Positions 1 through 6,573 of a stretch of DNA of 12,009 nt are shown one piece after another. The DNA lies in NCBI GenBank assembly GCA_964460185.1, contig CAYWTM010000105.1, positions 1-12,009 on the forward strand. The letters are read 5' to 3'. The position numbers were made by a program, and so were the translations under genes. Origin of the DNA: JAVJPJ01 sp040217295 (GTDB taxonomy: Bacteria > Pseudomonadota > Alphaproteobacteria > Rhodobacterales > Rhodobacteraceae). How positions within the stretch are numbered: position 1 is the first letter of the stretch; each line of letters starts with the position of its first letter. Below the pieces are notes generated by a model. It ran no database searches. It worked only from the letters and a program-made list of their open reading frames with translations, and was not told the origin of the DNA.

Positions 1-611
1 TCGCCGAGGCACGAACGGGGACAGGCAAGGGGGCCGCTCGTTCAGCACGCCGTGAAGGCAAAGTGCCCGGTATCGTTTATGGTGGCGGTTCTGATCCGCT
101 TCCGATCCAGATCCCCTATAACGTTCTGCTGAAGCGCCTGAAGCAAGGCCGTTTCCTGTCCACGCTGTTCAACATGAAGGTCGAAGGACAAGACGACGTC
201 CGGGTGATCTGCCGCAACGTGCAGCGCGACGTGGTCAAGGATCTGCCGACGCATGTCGATTTCATGCGCCTGCGCCGGACCTCGAAGATCGCCCTGTTCA
301 TCCCCGTTGAGGTTATCAACGAAGACAAGGCGCCCGGCCTCAAGAAAGGCGGCGTCCTGACGATGGTTCGCCCCGAGGTGGAACTGGTCGTGACCGCGGG
401 CGACATCCCCGATCACATCACCATCGATCTTGAAGGCGCCAATATCGGCGATACCATCACGATCAGCTCGGTCGAGTTGCCCGCAGGCGCCAAGGCGACG
501 ATCGATCGCGACTTCGTCATCGCCAACCTGACCGCACCGTCCGGCCTGGTCAGCGCCACTGCCGGCGAAGCAGCCGACGCAGAAGAGGAAGGCGACGCCG
601 AGGAAGCCTGA
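1..611 (+). CDS. rplY: 50S ribosomal protein L25 (CTC/TL5 family), 5'-truncated
   Basis: The reading frame is open from base 3 and encodes about 202 residues before TGA. The true start lies left of the window, probably only some ten codons away because family members with this C-terminal domain are about 200-210 residues. The visible N-terminus (EARTGTGKGAARSARREGK, then VPGIVYGGG) is the typical 5S-rRNA-binding L25 start. The later part, including the VVKDLPTHVDFMRL segment and the DHITIDLEG...GDTITIS stretch, is the beta-rich TL5/CTC C-terminal domain. The last 20 or so residues are Ala/Glu/Asp-rich, as is common in alphaproteobacterial L25. The protein binds 5S rRNA in the large ribosomal subunit. 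An internal GTG at base 63 lies inside the conserved domain and is not the start. A strong terminator follows the stop. The family assignment is secure. Confidence 0.96.
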   Translation, partial: AEARTGTGKGAARSARREGKVPGIVYGGGSDPLPIQIPYNVLLKRLKQGRFLSTLFNMKVEGQDDVRVICRNVQRDVVKDLPTHVDFMRLRRTSKIALFIPVEVINEDKAPGLKKGGVLTMVRPEVELVVTAGDIPDHITIDLEGANIGDTITISSVELPAGAKATIDRDFVIANLTAPSGLVSATAGEAADAEEEGDAEEA

Positions 612-635
612 GCTTTCGGCCCGCTGTCATTTCAG

Positions 636-667
636 AACCGCCGCCCGGAAACGGACGGCGGTTTTTT
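636..667 (+). terminator. Rho-independent terminator of rplY
   Basis: AACCGCCG (636-643) pairs with CGGCGGTT (656-663). The stem continues through a C/A mismatch into CCG/CGG around a GAAA loop, and six T residues (662-667) follow at once. It starts 24 bases after the rplY stop. It has no T-run on the other strand, so it works for rplY only. Bases 668-787 carry no gene I can support, and I see no terminator for the convergent methyltransferase gene ending at 788. Confidence 0.87.
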
Positions 668-787
668 CATGCCGTCCGGATCACCCGTGCTGAACCGGCA
701 CGCGCCCGCCAGACACGGCCGACCTTTGGCCTAGGGCGGTGCTGCCATATTTTTGGGATAAAGATGGATGCGGATTGGCAGGGTCCG

Positions 788-1522
788 TCAGTGCGTGTCA
801 TTATCCTGTTCCCCCGCGACCCAGACCTTGCGAAACCCCAGGACCTTGCCTCGCGAGGTCACCGGGTCGTAGGTCATATTCATCGCGGACATGAAATCCA
901 CGACGCGCTTGATGACGTTGGGCCCATATTTCCGGGGGTGCAGTTCCATCACGCAGTAGCGCAGCGGGCATTTCCAGGGCCGGCTGAACATGTCAGCCTC
1001 GGCCCCTTCGACATCCATCAAGATCACGTGGGGCTTGTGAGCACGGATCAGATCGTACACCGGGATAAGCGGAACCTCGACCTGCCGCCCGCCTTTGCCA
1101 TCCAGGCTGGATCCGGTGAAGCCGTCCGATATCCTGAATTGCGCGGTTGCGCCGTCATCTGCCGCGCCGGTCACAGCGCCATGCAGCACGCTCACCCCGG
1201 ACAGACCATTGGCCGCGAGATTGCCCTGGATGACCGGCAAAAGATCCGGGTTCGCCTCGACCGACAGGATGTTTTCGGGCGCGGTCCTTTGCGCACAAAG
1301 CGCCGTGACATAGCCCACGCCGGCCCCCAGTTCGAGCACCCGGAAATCCTGCCTGACGCAGCGGTCGGCGGCGCGCGCCTCGTCCGCCTCGTAACTGCCA
1401 TCGCGCAGTTTCGCGACAATCTCCTGTGTGGCAAGCCCATCGGGCAGGGTCAGTTTGACACCGTTCAGTTGAAACTGCTGCACGTCCGCTGCCCCGGGCT
1501 TGGTCAATCGTTTCAGTATCAT
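788..1522 (-). CDS. FkbM-family SAM-dependent methyltransferase
   Basis: The product has 244 residues from an ATG at 1522. The SAM-binding motif I is VLELGAGVGYVTALC (about 62-76), the acidic motif II is SVEANPDLL (about 87-95), and the diagnostic FkbM signature is HVILMDVEGAEADMF (about 165-179), followed by MELHPRKYG. FkbM enzymes usually O-methylate sugars or polyketide-type small molecules; the substrate here cannot be read from the sequence. No glycosyltransferase or biosynthetic cluster is visible nearby to suggest one. The ATG lies 40 bases after the stop of the upstream oxidoreductase gene, so the two are probably co-transcribed. The frame also stays open to a TTG at 1579 that overlaps that stop. 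I prefer the ATG because the extra residues match nothing I recognise, although its ribosome site (GGGAC) is weak. Confidence 0.82.
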   Translation of the reverse strand: MILKRLTKPGAADVQQFQLNGVKLTLPDGLATQEIVAKLRDGSYEADEARAADRCVRQDFRVLELGAGVGYVTALCAQRTAPENILSVEANPDLLPVIQGNLAANGLSGVSVLHGAVTGAADDGATAQFRISDGFTGSSLDGKGGRQVEVPLIPVYDLIRAHKPHVILMDVEGAEADMFSRPWKCPLRYCVMELHPRKYGPNVIKRVVDFMSAMNMTYDPVTSRGKVLGFRKVWVAGEQDNDTH

Positions 1523-1562
1523 GGCGCGTGGTCCCGTTCGTGGCCACCGCAAAACGAGTGCG

Positions 1563-2588
1563 TCACGCGGTTGGCTCAACGCCCAGATCCTGCGTGCCCA
1601 TGCGGATCAGGGTCTTGCCCGCCGACATGTCCGCCTCATAGGCCTTGAGGCCGCCAAGCGCCTCTTCCATCGGCACGATGCGAGCCACCTCGCTGACCGC
1701 GAAACCGCCCCTCAGCGCTCGGGTCGCGGCACGCGCATGCCACACCACTTCCGGCAGGCTTTTTCTGGGCAGCCATTTGGACAACCAGAATCCCCTGACC
1801 GTGACTTCCCTGAAAATCAGTGTCCCGGGGTGCAGCGACACGGCCTTTTGCGCCAGCGCGCCGTAGACCAGAATTTCGGATTGCGCCTTCAGCGCCTCGG
1901 CCAGACGGTAGGTCATCGAACCACCCACGGCATCAAAGGCAAAGCGACAGCGCAGGGTCTTGCAGAGCCCGGCCAGATCGGCATCGAAATCCGGATCGGT
2001 TTCATTCAGGACATACGCCGCGCCCTCGGCCCTGATGGCATCGACTTGTTCGGCGCGTCGCACGACGTTGATGATCTCGAGGCCCTTTTCGCGGGCCCGC
2101 TTGCGGATCATCCGGCCCAGTTGCCCGCCGGCGGCGGTACTGACCGCTACCCGGTGGCCACCCTTGCGCGCCAGTGACACCAGTGCAATCGCCGTCAGCG
2201 GATTGACCGCCGACATGGCGCCCGACCCCAGCGACACCTCCGCCGGAAGCGGCACACAGCTTGTGGCCGGCACCACCGCATAGTCGGCCCACATGCCACC
2301 CTGCCCGCCGGCACATGCAACACGCTTTCCCCTCAGGACACGACCCATCAGGCCCGGCCCGGAGGCCACAACGATGCCCGAGCCTTCCAGGCCCGGAACC
2401 AGGGGATACGCCTTGCCGATCCCGTATTCGCCTTTGACGGTCATCAGATCCGACGGGTTGATGGGCGACGCGGCCAGACGCACCAGCACCTGGCCCGGGC
2501 CGGGGCGCGGGGTGGCGACCGTCTGCACCTCGAGCCTGTCCCTGGCAGTCAGCATCAGCGCGCGCATCTGGTCGGGGATGTCGGTCAT
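1563..2588 (-). CDS. MDR-superfamily oxidoreductase (quinone oxidoreductase / enoyl reductase-like, no zinc ligands seen)
   Basis: This 341-residue protein has a GroES-like N-terminal half containing PGPGQVLVRLAASPINPSD (about 30-47) and PLVPGLEGSGIV (about 62-73). A Rossmann NAD(P)-binding half follows, with RVAVSTAAGGQLGRM (about 146-160) and the beta-strand end INVVRR (173-178). These are features of the zinc-free quinone oxidoreductase/MECR branch of medium-chain dehydrogenases/reductases. The cysteine cluster of zinc alcohol dehydrogenases is absent. The likely reaction is NAD(P)H-dependent reduction of an enone, quinone or enoyl thioester; the substrate is unknown. The start at 2588 has a GGAGG site at 2594-2598, five bases upstream. 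The frame continues open to 2801, but that part runs antisense through pth. The gene is divergent from pth and lies just upstream of the FkbM methyltransferase gene. Confidence 0.9.
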   Translation of the reverse strand: MTDIPDQMRALMLTARDRLEVQTVATPRPGPGQVLVRLAASPINPSDLMTVKGEYGIGKAYPLVPGLEGSGIVVASGPGLMGRVLRGKRVACAGGQGGMWADYAVVPATSCVPLPAEVSLGSGAMSAVNPLTAIALVSLARKGGHRVAVSTAAGGQLGRMIRKRAREKGLEIINVVRRAEQVDAIRAEGAAYVLNETDPDFDADLAGLCKTLRCRFAFDAVGGSMTYRLAEALKAQSEILVYGALAQKAVSLHPGTLIFREVTVRGFWLSKWLPRKSLPEVVWHARAATRALRGGFAVSEVARIVPMEEALGGLKAYEADMSAGKTLIRMGTQDLGVEPTA

Positions 2589-2702
2589 CGGGTCCTCCGG
2601 GGTGATCAGCGCAGTCTGCCACGGGGCCTGCGCGTGTTCCAGCTTGGCAAATCCGGGCATGGCTGGCATCAGGTAGATCAGTGCAGCAAAGGGCAAGATG
2701 TC
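2589..2702. promoter_or_regulatory. Divergent intergenic region between the oxidoreductase gene and pth, with a near-identical direct repeat
   Basis: This 114-base gap must hold the promoters for both divergent genes. It contains GATCAGCGCAG at 2604-2614 and GATCAGTGCAG at 2676-2686, matching at 10 of 11 positions. One copy lies near each gene start. They could be sites for a shared regulator, but two short copies may be chance. I could not place confident -35/-10 boxes. The pth ribosome site AAAGGG is at 2688-2693. Confidence 0.3.
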
Positions 2703-3383
2703 ATGCATCTTTGGGTCGGCCTGGGCAATCCGGGCAGCAAATACGCTATGAATCGCCACAATATCGGGTGGATGGCGCTGGACCGGATCGCAGAAGAACA
2801 CGGGTTCGGACCGTGGCGGTCAAAGTTCCAGGGCTCGCTGAGCGAAGGCAATCTGGGCGGCGAGAAGGTCATGCTGCTCAAGCCGGAAACCTTCATGAAC
2901 CTGTCGGGACAATCCGTCGGCGAGGCGATGCGGTTCTACAAGCTGACATCCGACGATGTGACCGTCTTTCACGATGAACTGGATCTTGCCCCGGGCAAAC
3001 TTCGCGTGAAAAGCGGCGGTGGCCATGCCGGGCACAACGGGCTCAGGTCGATGCACCAGCATATCGGCGACGCCTATCACCGGGTGCGTCTTGGTATCGG
3101 GCACCCTGGCCACAAGGATCGGGTCGCGGGCTACGTGCTGTCGGACTTCGCCAAGGCGGATCAGGACTGGCTGGACGATCTCTTGCGCGGCATTGCCGAT
3201 GGGGCGCCCGATCTGGCCCGGGGCGATACGGGTCGTTTCATGAACGCGGTCGCGTTGCGGACCGCGCCGCCCCGGTCGTCGAAATCCGAGAAAGCCGCCC
3301 CTGCCCCGCAAAAGGAAGCGAAACCTGTGTTGGAGGCCGATACCCGCACCGCCATGCAAAAGCTGATGGACAAGTTCCGGTGA
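2703..3383 (+). CDS. pth: Peptidyl-tRNA hydrolase
   Basis: Pth cleaves the ester bond of peptidyl-tRNA released from stalled ribosomes, recycling the tRNA in the cytoplasm. The 226-residue product opens with LWVGLGNPGSKY and has the catalytic histidine at residue 19 in MNRHNIGW. Other family signatures follow in order: KPETFMNLSGQSVG with the substrate-binding Asn, FHDELDL with the catalytic-site Asp, and SGGGHAGHNGLRSM. After about residue 185 there is a Lys/Ala/Pro-rich extension ending in TAMQKLMDKFR, an addition often seen in Rhodobacteraceae Pth and probably dispensable for catalysis. The ATG at 2703 puts the conserved start at residue 3 and has AAAGGG nine bases upstream. The frame is open further upstream, but those codons match nothing in the family. 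The end overlaps the next gene by four bases. Confidence 0.97.
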   Translation: MHLWVGLGNPGSKYAMNRHNIGWMALDRIAEEHGFGPWRSKFQGSLSEGNLGGEKVMLLKPETFMNLSGQSVGEAMRFYKLTSDDVTVFHDELDLAPGKLRVKSGGGHAGHNGLRSMHQHIGDAYHRVRLGIGHPGHKDRVAGYVLSDFAKADQDWLDDLLRGIADGAPDLARGDTGRFMNAVALRTAPPRSSKSEKAAPAPQKEAKPVLEADTRTAMQKLMDKFR

Positions 3384-4423
3384 CCCAGCCGCTGCGCACC
3401 GCGTTTCGCGATCAGGGCACGGCCTGCGCCATGCTCGGATCTCCCTTCATGGGACGGCTGATGCCGCTTTTTGCGGCGCGGCTGCAGCCGACCTCTGCCG
3501 TGGCCCGGCGTATTCTGGAATGGCCCGGCGATGTCGGCCCCGGTGCGCAATCGGTGCCGTTGCGCACTGCCGGTGCGCTGCACGGCCTGGTGGTCGATGG
3601 CACCGATGCGGGGCTGGTCGCGGCCTACCCGCCGAATACCGTCAACGACGATCAGCTATGGGAGGCCGTCGAGGCGGCGTTCCTCCGGCATGAGGCGCGC
3701 ATCATGGCGTGGCTCGATCAGGCCCCGCAAACCAACGAGGTGCGCCGGGCGGGTGCGCTGATCCCCGCGATCTGGTGGGCGCTTGGCCAGTATGAGCGCC
3801 CCGTGATCCTGTCCGAACTTGGCGCAAGCGGCGGCCTGAACCTGTCGCTCGACCAGTTCGCGATCGAGATCGGCGCAAGGAGGTTCGGCCCGAAAGACAG
3901 CCCGGTGGTGCTGCACCCGGACTGGACCGGGTCCCGGCCCGTGCCGCGTGACATCACCGTGACGGATCGCGCGGGGGTCGATATAAACCCGCTCGATCCG
4001 ACCGACCCTCGCGGCGCCTTGCGCCTGCGCGCGTTTCTTTGGCCGGATCAGCCCGAACGGATGGCCCTGACCGAGGGGGCGATTGCATTGGCCCGCACAG
4101 GGCCTGATCCGGGTGACGCGGCCGTTTGGCTGGAAGACCGGCTTGCGATCCGTCGCCCCGGACATCTGCATATCGTCTACAACACCATCGCATGGCAGTA
4201 TTTCCCTGATGAAACGCAAGCCCGCGCGCGCGCCGCGCTGCAAGGGGCCGGGCTGCGCGCCACCGCGGACGCACCCCTGGCGCATATCGCGCTGGAGGGC
4301 GATGGCGATCCGGGCGGGGCCGCCCTGACGGCGCGGATCTGGCCCGCGCCGGCAGGGCAGGACGGACCCGTCACCTTGGCGCGTGCGGATTATCACGGGC
4401 GTTGGGTGGACTGGCGGGTTTGA
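3380..4423 (+). CDS. DUF2332 family protein
   Basis: This 347-residue protein of unknown function starts at a GTG that overlaps the pth stop (GTGA, 3380-3383), so the two are likely translationally coupled. DUF2332-like features are SPFMGRLMPLFAARL near the N-terminus, YPPNTV at about 83-88, QTNEVRRAGALIPA at about 117-130, and the glycine-rich PVILSELGASGGLNLSLDQF at about 141-160. The C-terminus ends in DYHGRWVDWR. The ELGASGGLNL segment, preceded by a hydrophobic strand and followed by an Asp, resembles a nucleotide- or SAM-binding loop; this is a resemblance and not an assigned activity. No membrane segment or signal peptide is seen, so it is probably cytoplasmic. Coupling to pth hints at a translation-linked or merely housekeeping role. 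The DUF assignment is from memory of the family's motifs. Confidence 0.85.
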   Translation: MTQPLRTAFRDQGTACAMLGSPFMGRLMPLFAARLQPTSAVARRILEWPGDVGPGAQSVPLRTAGALHGLVVDGTDAGLVAAYPPNTVNDDQLWEAVEAAFLRHEARIMAWLDQAPQTNEVRRAGALIPAIWWALGQYERPVILSELGASGGLNLSLDQFAIEIGARRFGPKDSPVVLHPDWTGSRPVPRDITVTDRAGVDINPLDPTDPRGALRLRAFLWPDQPERMALTEGAIALARTGPDPGDAAVWLEDRLAIRRPGHLHIVYNTIAWQYFPDETQARARAALQGAGLRATADAPLAHIALEGDGDPGGAALTARIWPAPAGQDGPVTLARADYHGRWVDWRV

Positions 4424-4462
4424 GCTTTGCGTCCATGTCGGCACCTGATATTTCTGCGCACG

Positions 4463-4479
4463 GGCCGGAGAATCCGGCC
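4463..4479 (+). repeat. Perfect hairpin between the DUF2332 and DUF2237 genes
   Basis: GGCCGGA (4463-4469) and TCCGGCC (4473-4479) form a perfect 7-bp stem with a GAA loop in the 77-base gap. There is no T-run after it, so it is not a standard intrinsic terminator. It could affect mRNA stability or be part of a repeat family. The ribosome site AAGGGAG of the next gene follows at 4487-4493. Confidence 0.45.
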
Positions 4480-4500
4480 GTCATCAAAGGGAGCTGAGGC

Positions 4501-4890
4501 ATGGCATTTTCCGTTGCGCCTTCGGTAAACGTCCTGGGGCAGGCGCTTGAAAGTTGCTCAAGCGATCCGATGACGGGATTTTTCCGCAACGGCAGTTGTG
4601 ACACCTGCGACGAGGACAGTGGCTCCCATACCGTGTGCGCCATCATGACCGCGGAATTTCTGGCCTTTTCCAAGTATGTCGGAAACGACCTGTCTACCCC
4701 GCGACCGGAATTCCGGTTTCGGGGCCTGAAACCCGGCGATCAATGGTGCCTGTGCGCCGGCCGTTTTCTCCAGGCCCACGAGGAAGGCGCGGCCCCACGC
4801 GTCAATCTGAACGCCACCCACGTGCGCGCACTCGAGATTGTTCCGCTGGACGTGCTGCATCATCACGCGGACACAGCCCACGAGGATTAA
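4501..4890 (+). CDS. DUF2237 family protein
   Basis: This 129-residue protein has the whole conserved pattern of DUF2237: NVLGQALESCSSDPMTGFFR (10-29), then SCDTCDEDSGSHTVCAIMT (32-50), FLAFSKYVGNDLSTPRPE (53-70), GLKPGDQWCLCAGRF (75-89) and NATHVRALEIV (104-114). Six cysteines (19, 33, 36, 46, 83, 85) sit in the conserved blocks and could bind a metal or form disulphides. No signal peptide is seen, so metal binding or redox activity in the cytoplasm is the simpler guess. The molecular function of the family is not known to me. The start has AAGGGAG seven bases upstream. The stop TAA overlaps the stop of the convergent LuxR-type gene. The length is normal for the family. Confidence 0.9.
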   Translation: MAFSVAPSVNVLGQALESCSSDPMTGFFRNGSCDTCDEDSGSHTVCAIMTAEFLAFSKYVGNDLSTPRPEFRFRGLKPGDQWCLCAGRFLQAHEEGAAPRVNLNATHVRALEIVPLDVLHHHADTAHED

Positions 4891-5387
4891 GCGGCCGGCA
4901 CAATCGCCTCGGCCATCAGATCATCGACGAAAACGCTCAAGAGTTGTGGCCGGCCTGTCACGCCCGCCTTGCGATAGATGGCATTGGTCTGCGCCTTGAC
5001 CGTGCCTTGCGAGGTGTCGCGCAAATCCGCGATTTCCGAAATCGACATCCCCTTGAGCGCGAACAGGGCGACATCCTTTTCGGCGGGGGTCAGGCCCCAT
5101 TCGTCGAACCGCTCCTGCACCAGGTCCATGAACGCCCCCGAGGCTGCGCGCAGCGCCTGTTCGGCTGCACGGGTTCGCCGGATGGAGGCGCGCAGCAACA
5201 GCGCGCCCAGAACCACCCCCAGCAAGAGACCGATGGCCGCGCCGATTTCCATGATCTCCCGGTAGGCCCATGGGATCGGGGCAAGCGGCACGCCCAACAC
5301 CGACAGCAAGATATCGGATACGAAGAAAAAGCCGCAGACCGACTGAAAAAGCAGGATGACCCCGAAAATGGCGGGGTGCTTCAGCAA
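4887..5387 (-). CDS. Membrane-anchored LuxR/GerE-type transcriptional regulator
   Basis: The 166-residue product has two hydrophobic segments (about 6-32 and 46-66). A charged, probably helical linker with RRTRAAEQALRAA (70-82) follows. The GerE/LuxR helix-turn-helix is at about 98-155: GLTPAEKDVALFALKGMSISEIA, then TSQGTVKAQTNAIYRKAGV and GRPQLLSVF. It should sit in the inner membrane with its DNA-binding domain in the cytoplasm. There is no receiver, PAS or autoinducer domain, so any sensing must use the membrane part or a partner. The start is probably a TTG at 5387: no ATG occurs between it and the in-frame stop at 5427-5429, and AGGGGG lies nine bases upstream. It begins 39 bases after the second PepSY-like gene on the same strand, so co-transcription is likely. 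What it regulates is unknown. Confidence 0.85.
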   Translation of the reverse strand: MLKHPAIFGVILLFQSVCGFFFVSDILLSVLGVPLAPIPWAYREIMEIGAAIGLLLGVVLGALLLRASIRRTRAAEQALRAASGAFMDLVQERFDEWGLTPAEKDVALFALKGMSISEIADLRDTSQGTVKAQTNAIYRKAGVTGRPQLLSVFVDDLMAEAIVPAA

Positions 5388-5396
5388 ATGGATGAT

Positions 5397-5402
5397 CCCC
5401 CT
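5397..5402 (-). promoter_or_regulatory. Ribosome binding site deciding the TTG start of the LuxR-type gene
   Basis: On the minus strand AGGGGG ends nine bases before the TTG at 5387. It is the only good ribosome site near the N-terminal hydrophobic segment, and it supports a non-ATG start that may lower expression of the regulator. Confidence 0.6.
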
Positions 5403-5426
5403 GTGCGATGCGGGACGACGACGGTG

Positions 5427-5840
5427 CTAGTCATCATCGTCACTATCATCCCCATCATCGCCATCGCCATCATCACCGCCATCGTCATCGCCATCGTCGT
5501 CGTCGTCATCGTCGTCGTCGTCGTCGTCGCGGCCATCATCATCATCGTCATCAGGGTCGCCGATATCCGGAAGGTCGTCATCATCATCGTCGCCGGATAT
5601 GTAATCGCGCAAGATCGCGCCGTTGCGCGGGTCGATCACCAGTTCACGCCGACTGCCACCACGCTCGGCCAGAACACGCACCCTTCCCAGAAGGGTTCGA
5701 TTGATTTCGAGAATATTGAACCCCTGACGCTCCAGCTGCTGGCGAATGGACCTCGTCACGCGGTCGTCCTGCGCCATGGCAGGCGATCCGGCCAGGCAGG
5801 CCGCCATGAAGCCGATCAGAACAGTTCGTCTTGAGCGCAT
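5427..5840 (-). CDS. Exported PepSY-like protein with poly-aspartate C-terminal tail (second of a tandem pair)
   Basis: The product is 137 residues from the ATG at 5840. An N-terminal signal peptide (MRSRRTVLIGFMAACLAGSP) has a probable signal peptidase I site after AMA at about residue 23. A compact module at about 25-81 reads IRQQLERQGFNILEINRTLLG, then VRVLAERGG, then RRELVIDPRNGAILRDY; this two-strand layout ending in 'DP.tG.il' is typical of PepSY-like domains. From about residue 84 the chain is almost only Asp with a few Gly, Ser, Pro and Arg. It should be periplasmic or secreted, and the tail could bind divalent cations. An upstream in-frame ATG at 5861 would add seven residues, but 5840 gives the cleaner signal peptide. 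It shares its plan with the gene at 5934-6413 and precedes the LuxR-type gene. The PepSY call is by pattern and moderately sure. Confidence 0.78.
   Translation of the reverse strand: MRSRRTVLIGFMAACLAGSPAMAQDDRVTRSIRQQLERQGFNILEINRTLLGRVRVLAERGGSRRELVIDPRNGAILRDYISGDDDDDDLPDIGDPDDDDDDGRDDDDDDDDDDDDGDDDGGDDGDGDDGDDSDDDD
5430..5591 (-). repeat. GAY triplet repeat encoding the Asp tail, copy 1
   Basis: On the minus strand this is a run of GAC/GAT codons with occasional GGC/GGT, AGT, CGC and other interruptions; on + it reads as TCG/TCA triplets. It is imperfect because the two Asp codons are mixed. The antisense reading yields long false frames rich in Val/Ile or His/Arg. Confidence 0.9.
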
Positions 5841-5866
5841 GTGCTCCGGTTCCCTGACCATTGGCC

Positions 5867-5892
5867 CCCGCCGAAGGCTTTGCATCGGCGGG
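5867..5892 (-). repeat. Leader hairpin 5' of the second PepSY-like gene
   Basis: CCCGCCGA (5867-5874 on +) and TCGGCGGG (5885-5892) form a perfect 8-bp stem with a 10-base loop. It lies in the 93-base gap between the two PepSY-like genes, 26 bases before the downstream start. No T-run follows on the minus strand, so it is not a plain terminator. It could shield or process the mRNA between the two genes. Confidence 0.5.
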
Positions 5893-5933
5893 AGGCTGTT
5901 GTGTCTTAAAGTGTATTCAACAACGGGCGCAGA

Positions 5934-6413
<480 letters not shown>

Positions 6414-6573
6414 CCGATATCTCCTTGCATCCGCCGGGCCGCAACAGGCGCCCCGGTCGACCACACAAAGAACCGTGGATTGGCCCCCAGGATATTGGAT
6501 AGGGGTTTAGTTCGCCCCCCGTAAACCCATCGCCGAACCGTCTAAACCTAAGGACTAGAAGATCCCGAGGACC
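6414..6573 (-). promoter_or_regulatory. Intergenic region between trpB and the PepSY-like pair, with an interrupted inverted repeat
   Basis: These 160 bases separate the trpB stop from the first PepSY-like start, both on -. An interrupted inverted repeat is visible: GGTTTAG (6504-6510) with CTAAACC (6542-6548), and inside it TTCG (6511-6514) with CGAA (6534-6537). No T-run follows, so it is not a clear trpB terminator. The promoter of the PepSY/LuxR group should lie here, but I could not place its boxes. Confidence 0.35.

Noticed and set aside
742..781. CTGCCA/TGGCAG pair as a terminator for the methyltransferase gene
   Set aside because: The arms are only six bases with a loop of 28 bases and there is no T-run in the right place.
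764..1648. A 294-codon frame on + opposite the methyltransferase gene
   Set aside because: It is antisense to a gene with full SAM and FkbM motifs; its own translation matches nothing.
2589..2801. N-terminal extension of the oxidoreductase to 2801
   Set aside because: It would overlap pth in antisense, and the start at 2588 has a GGAGG site and fits the family's N-terminus.
4635..5834. A 399-codon open frame on + rich in Val/Ile in its later part
   Set aside because: It runs antisense through the LuxR-type gene and the Asp tract; the Val/Ile run is the other reading of the GAY triplets. It has no ribosome site or recognisable domain.
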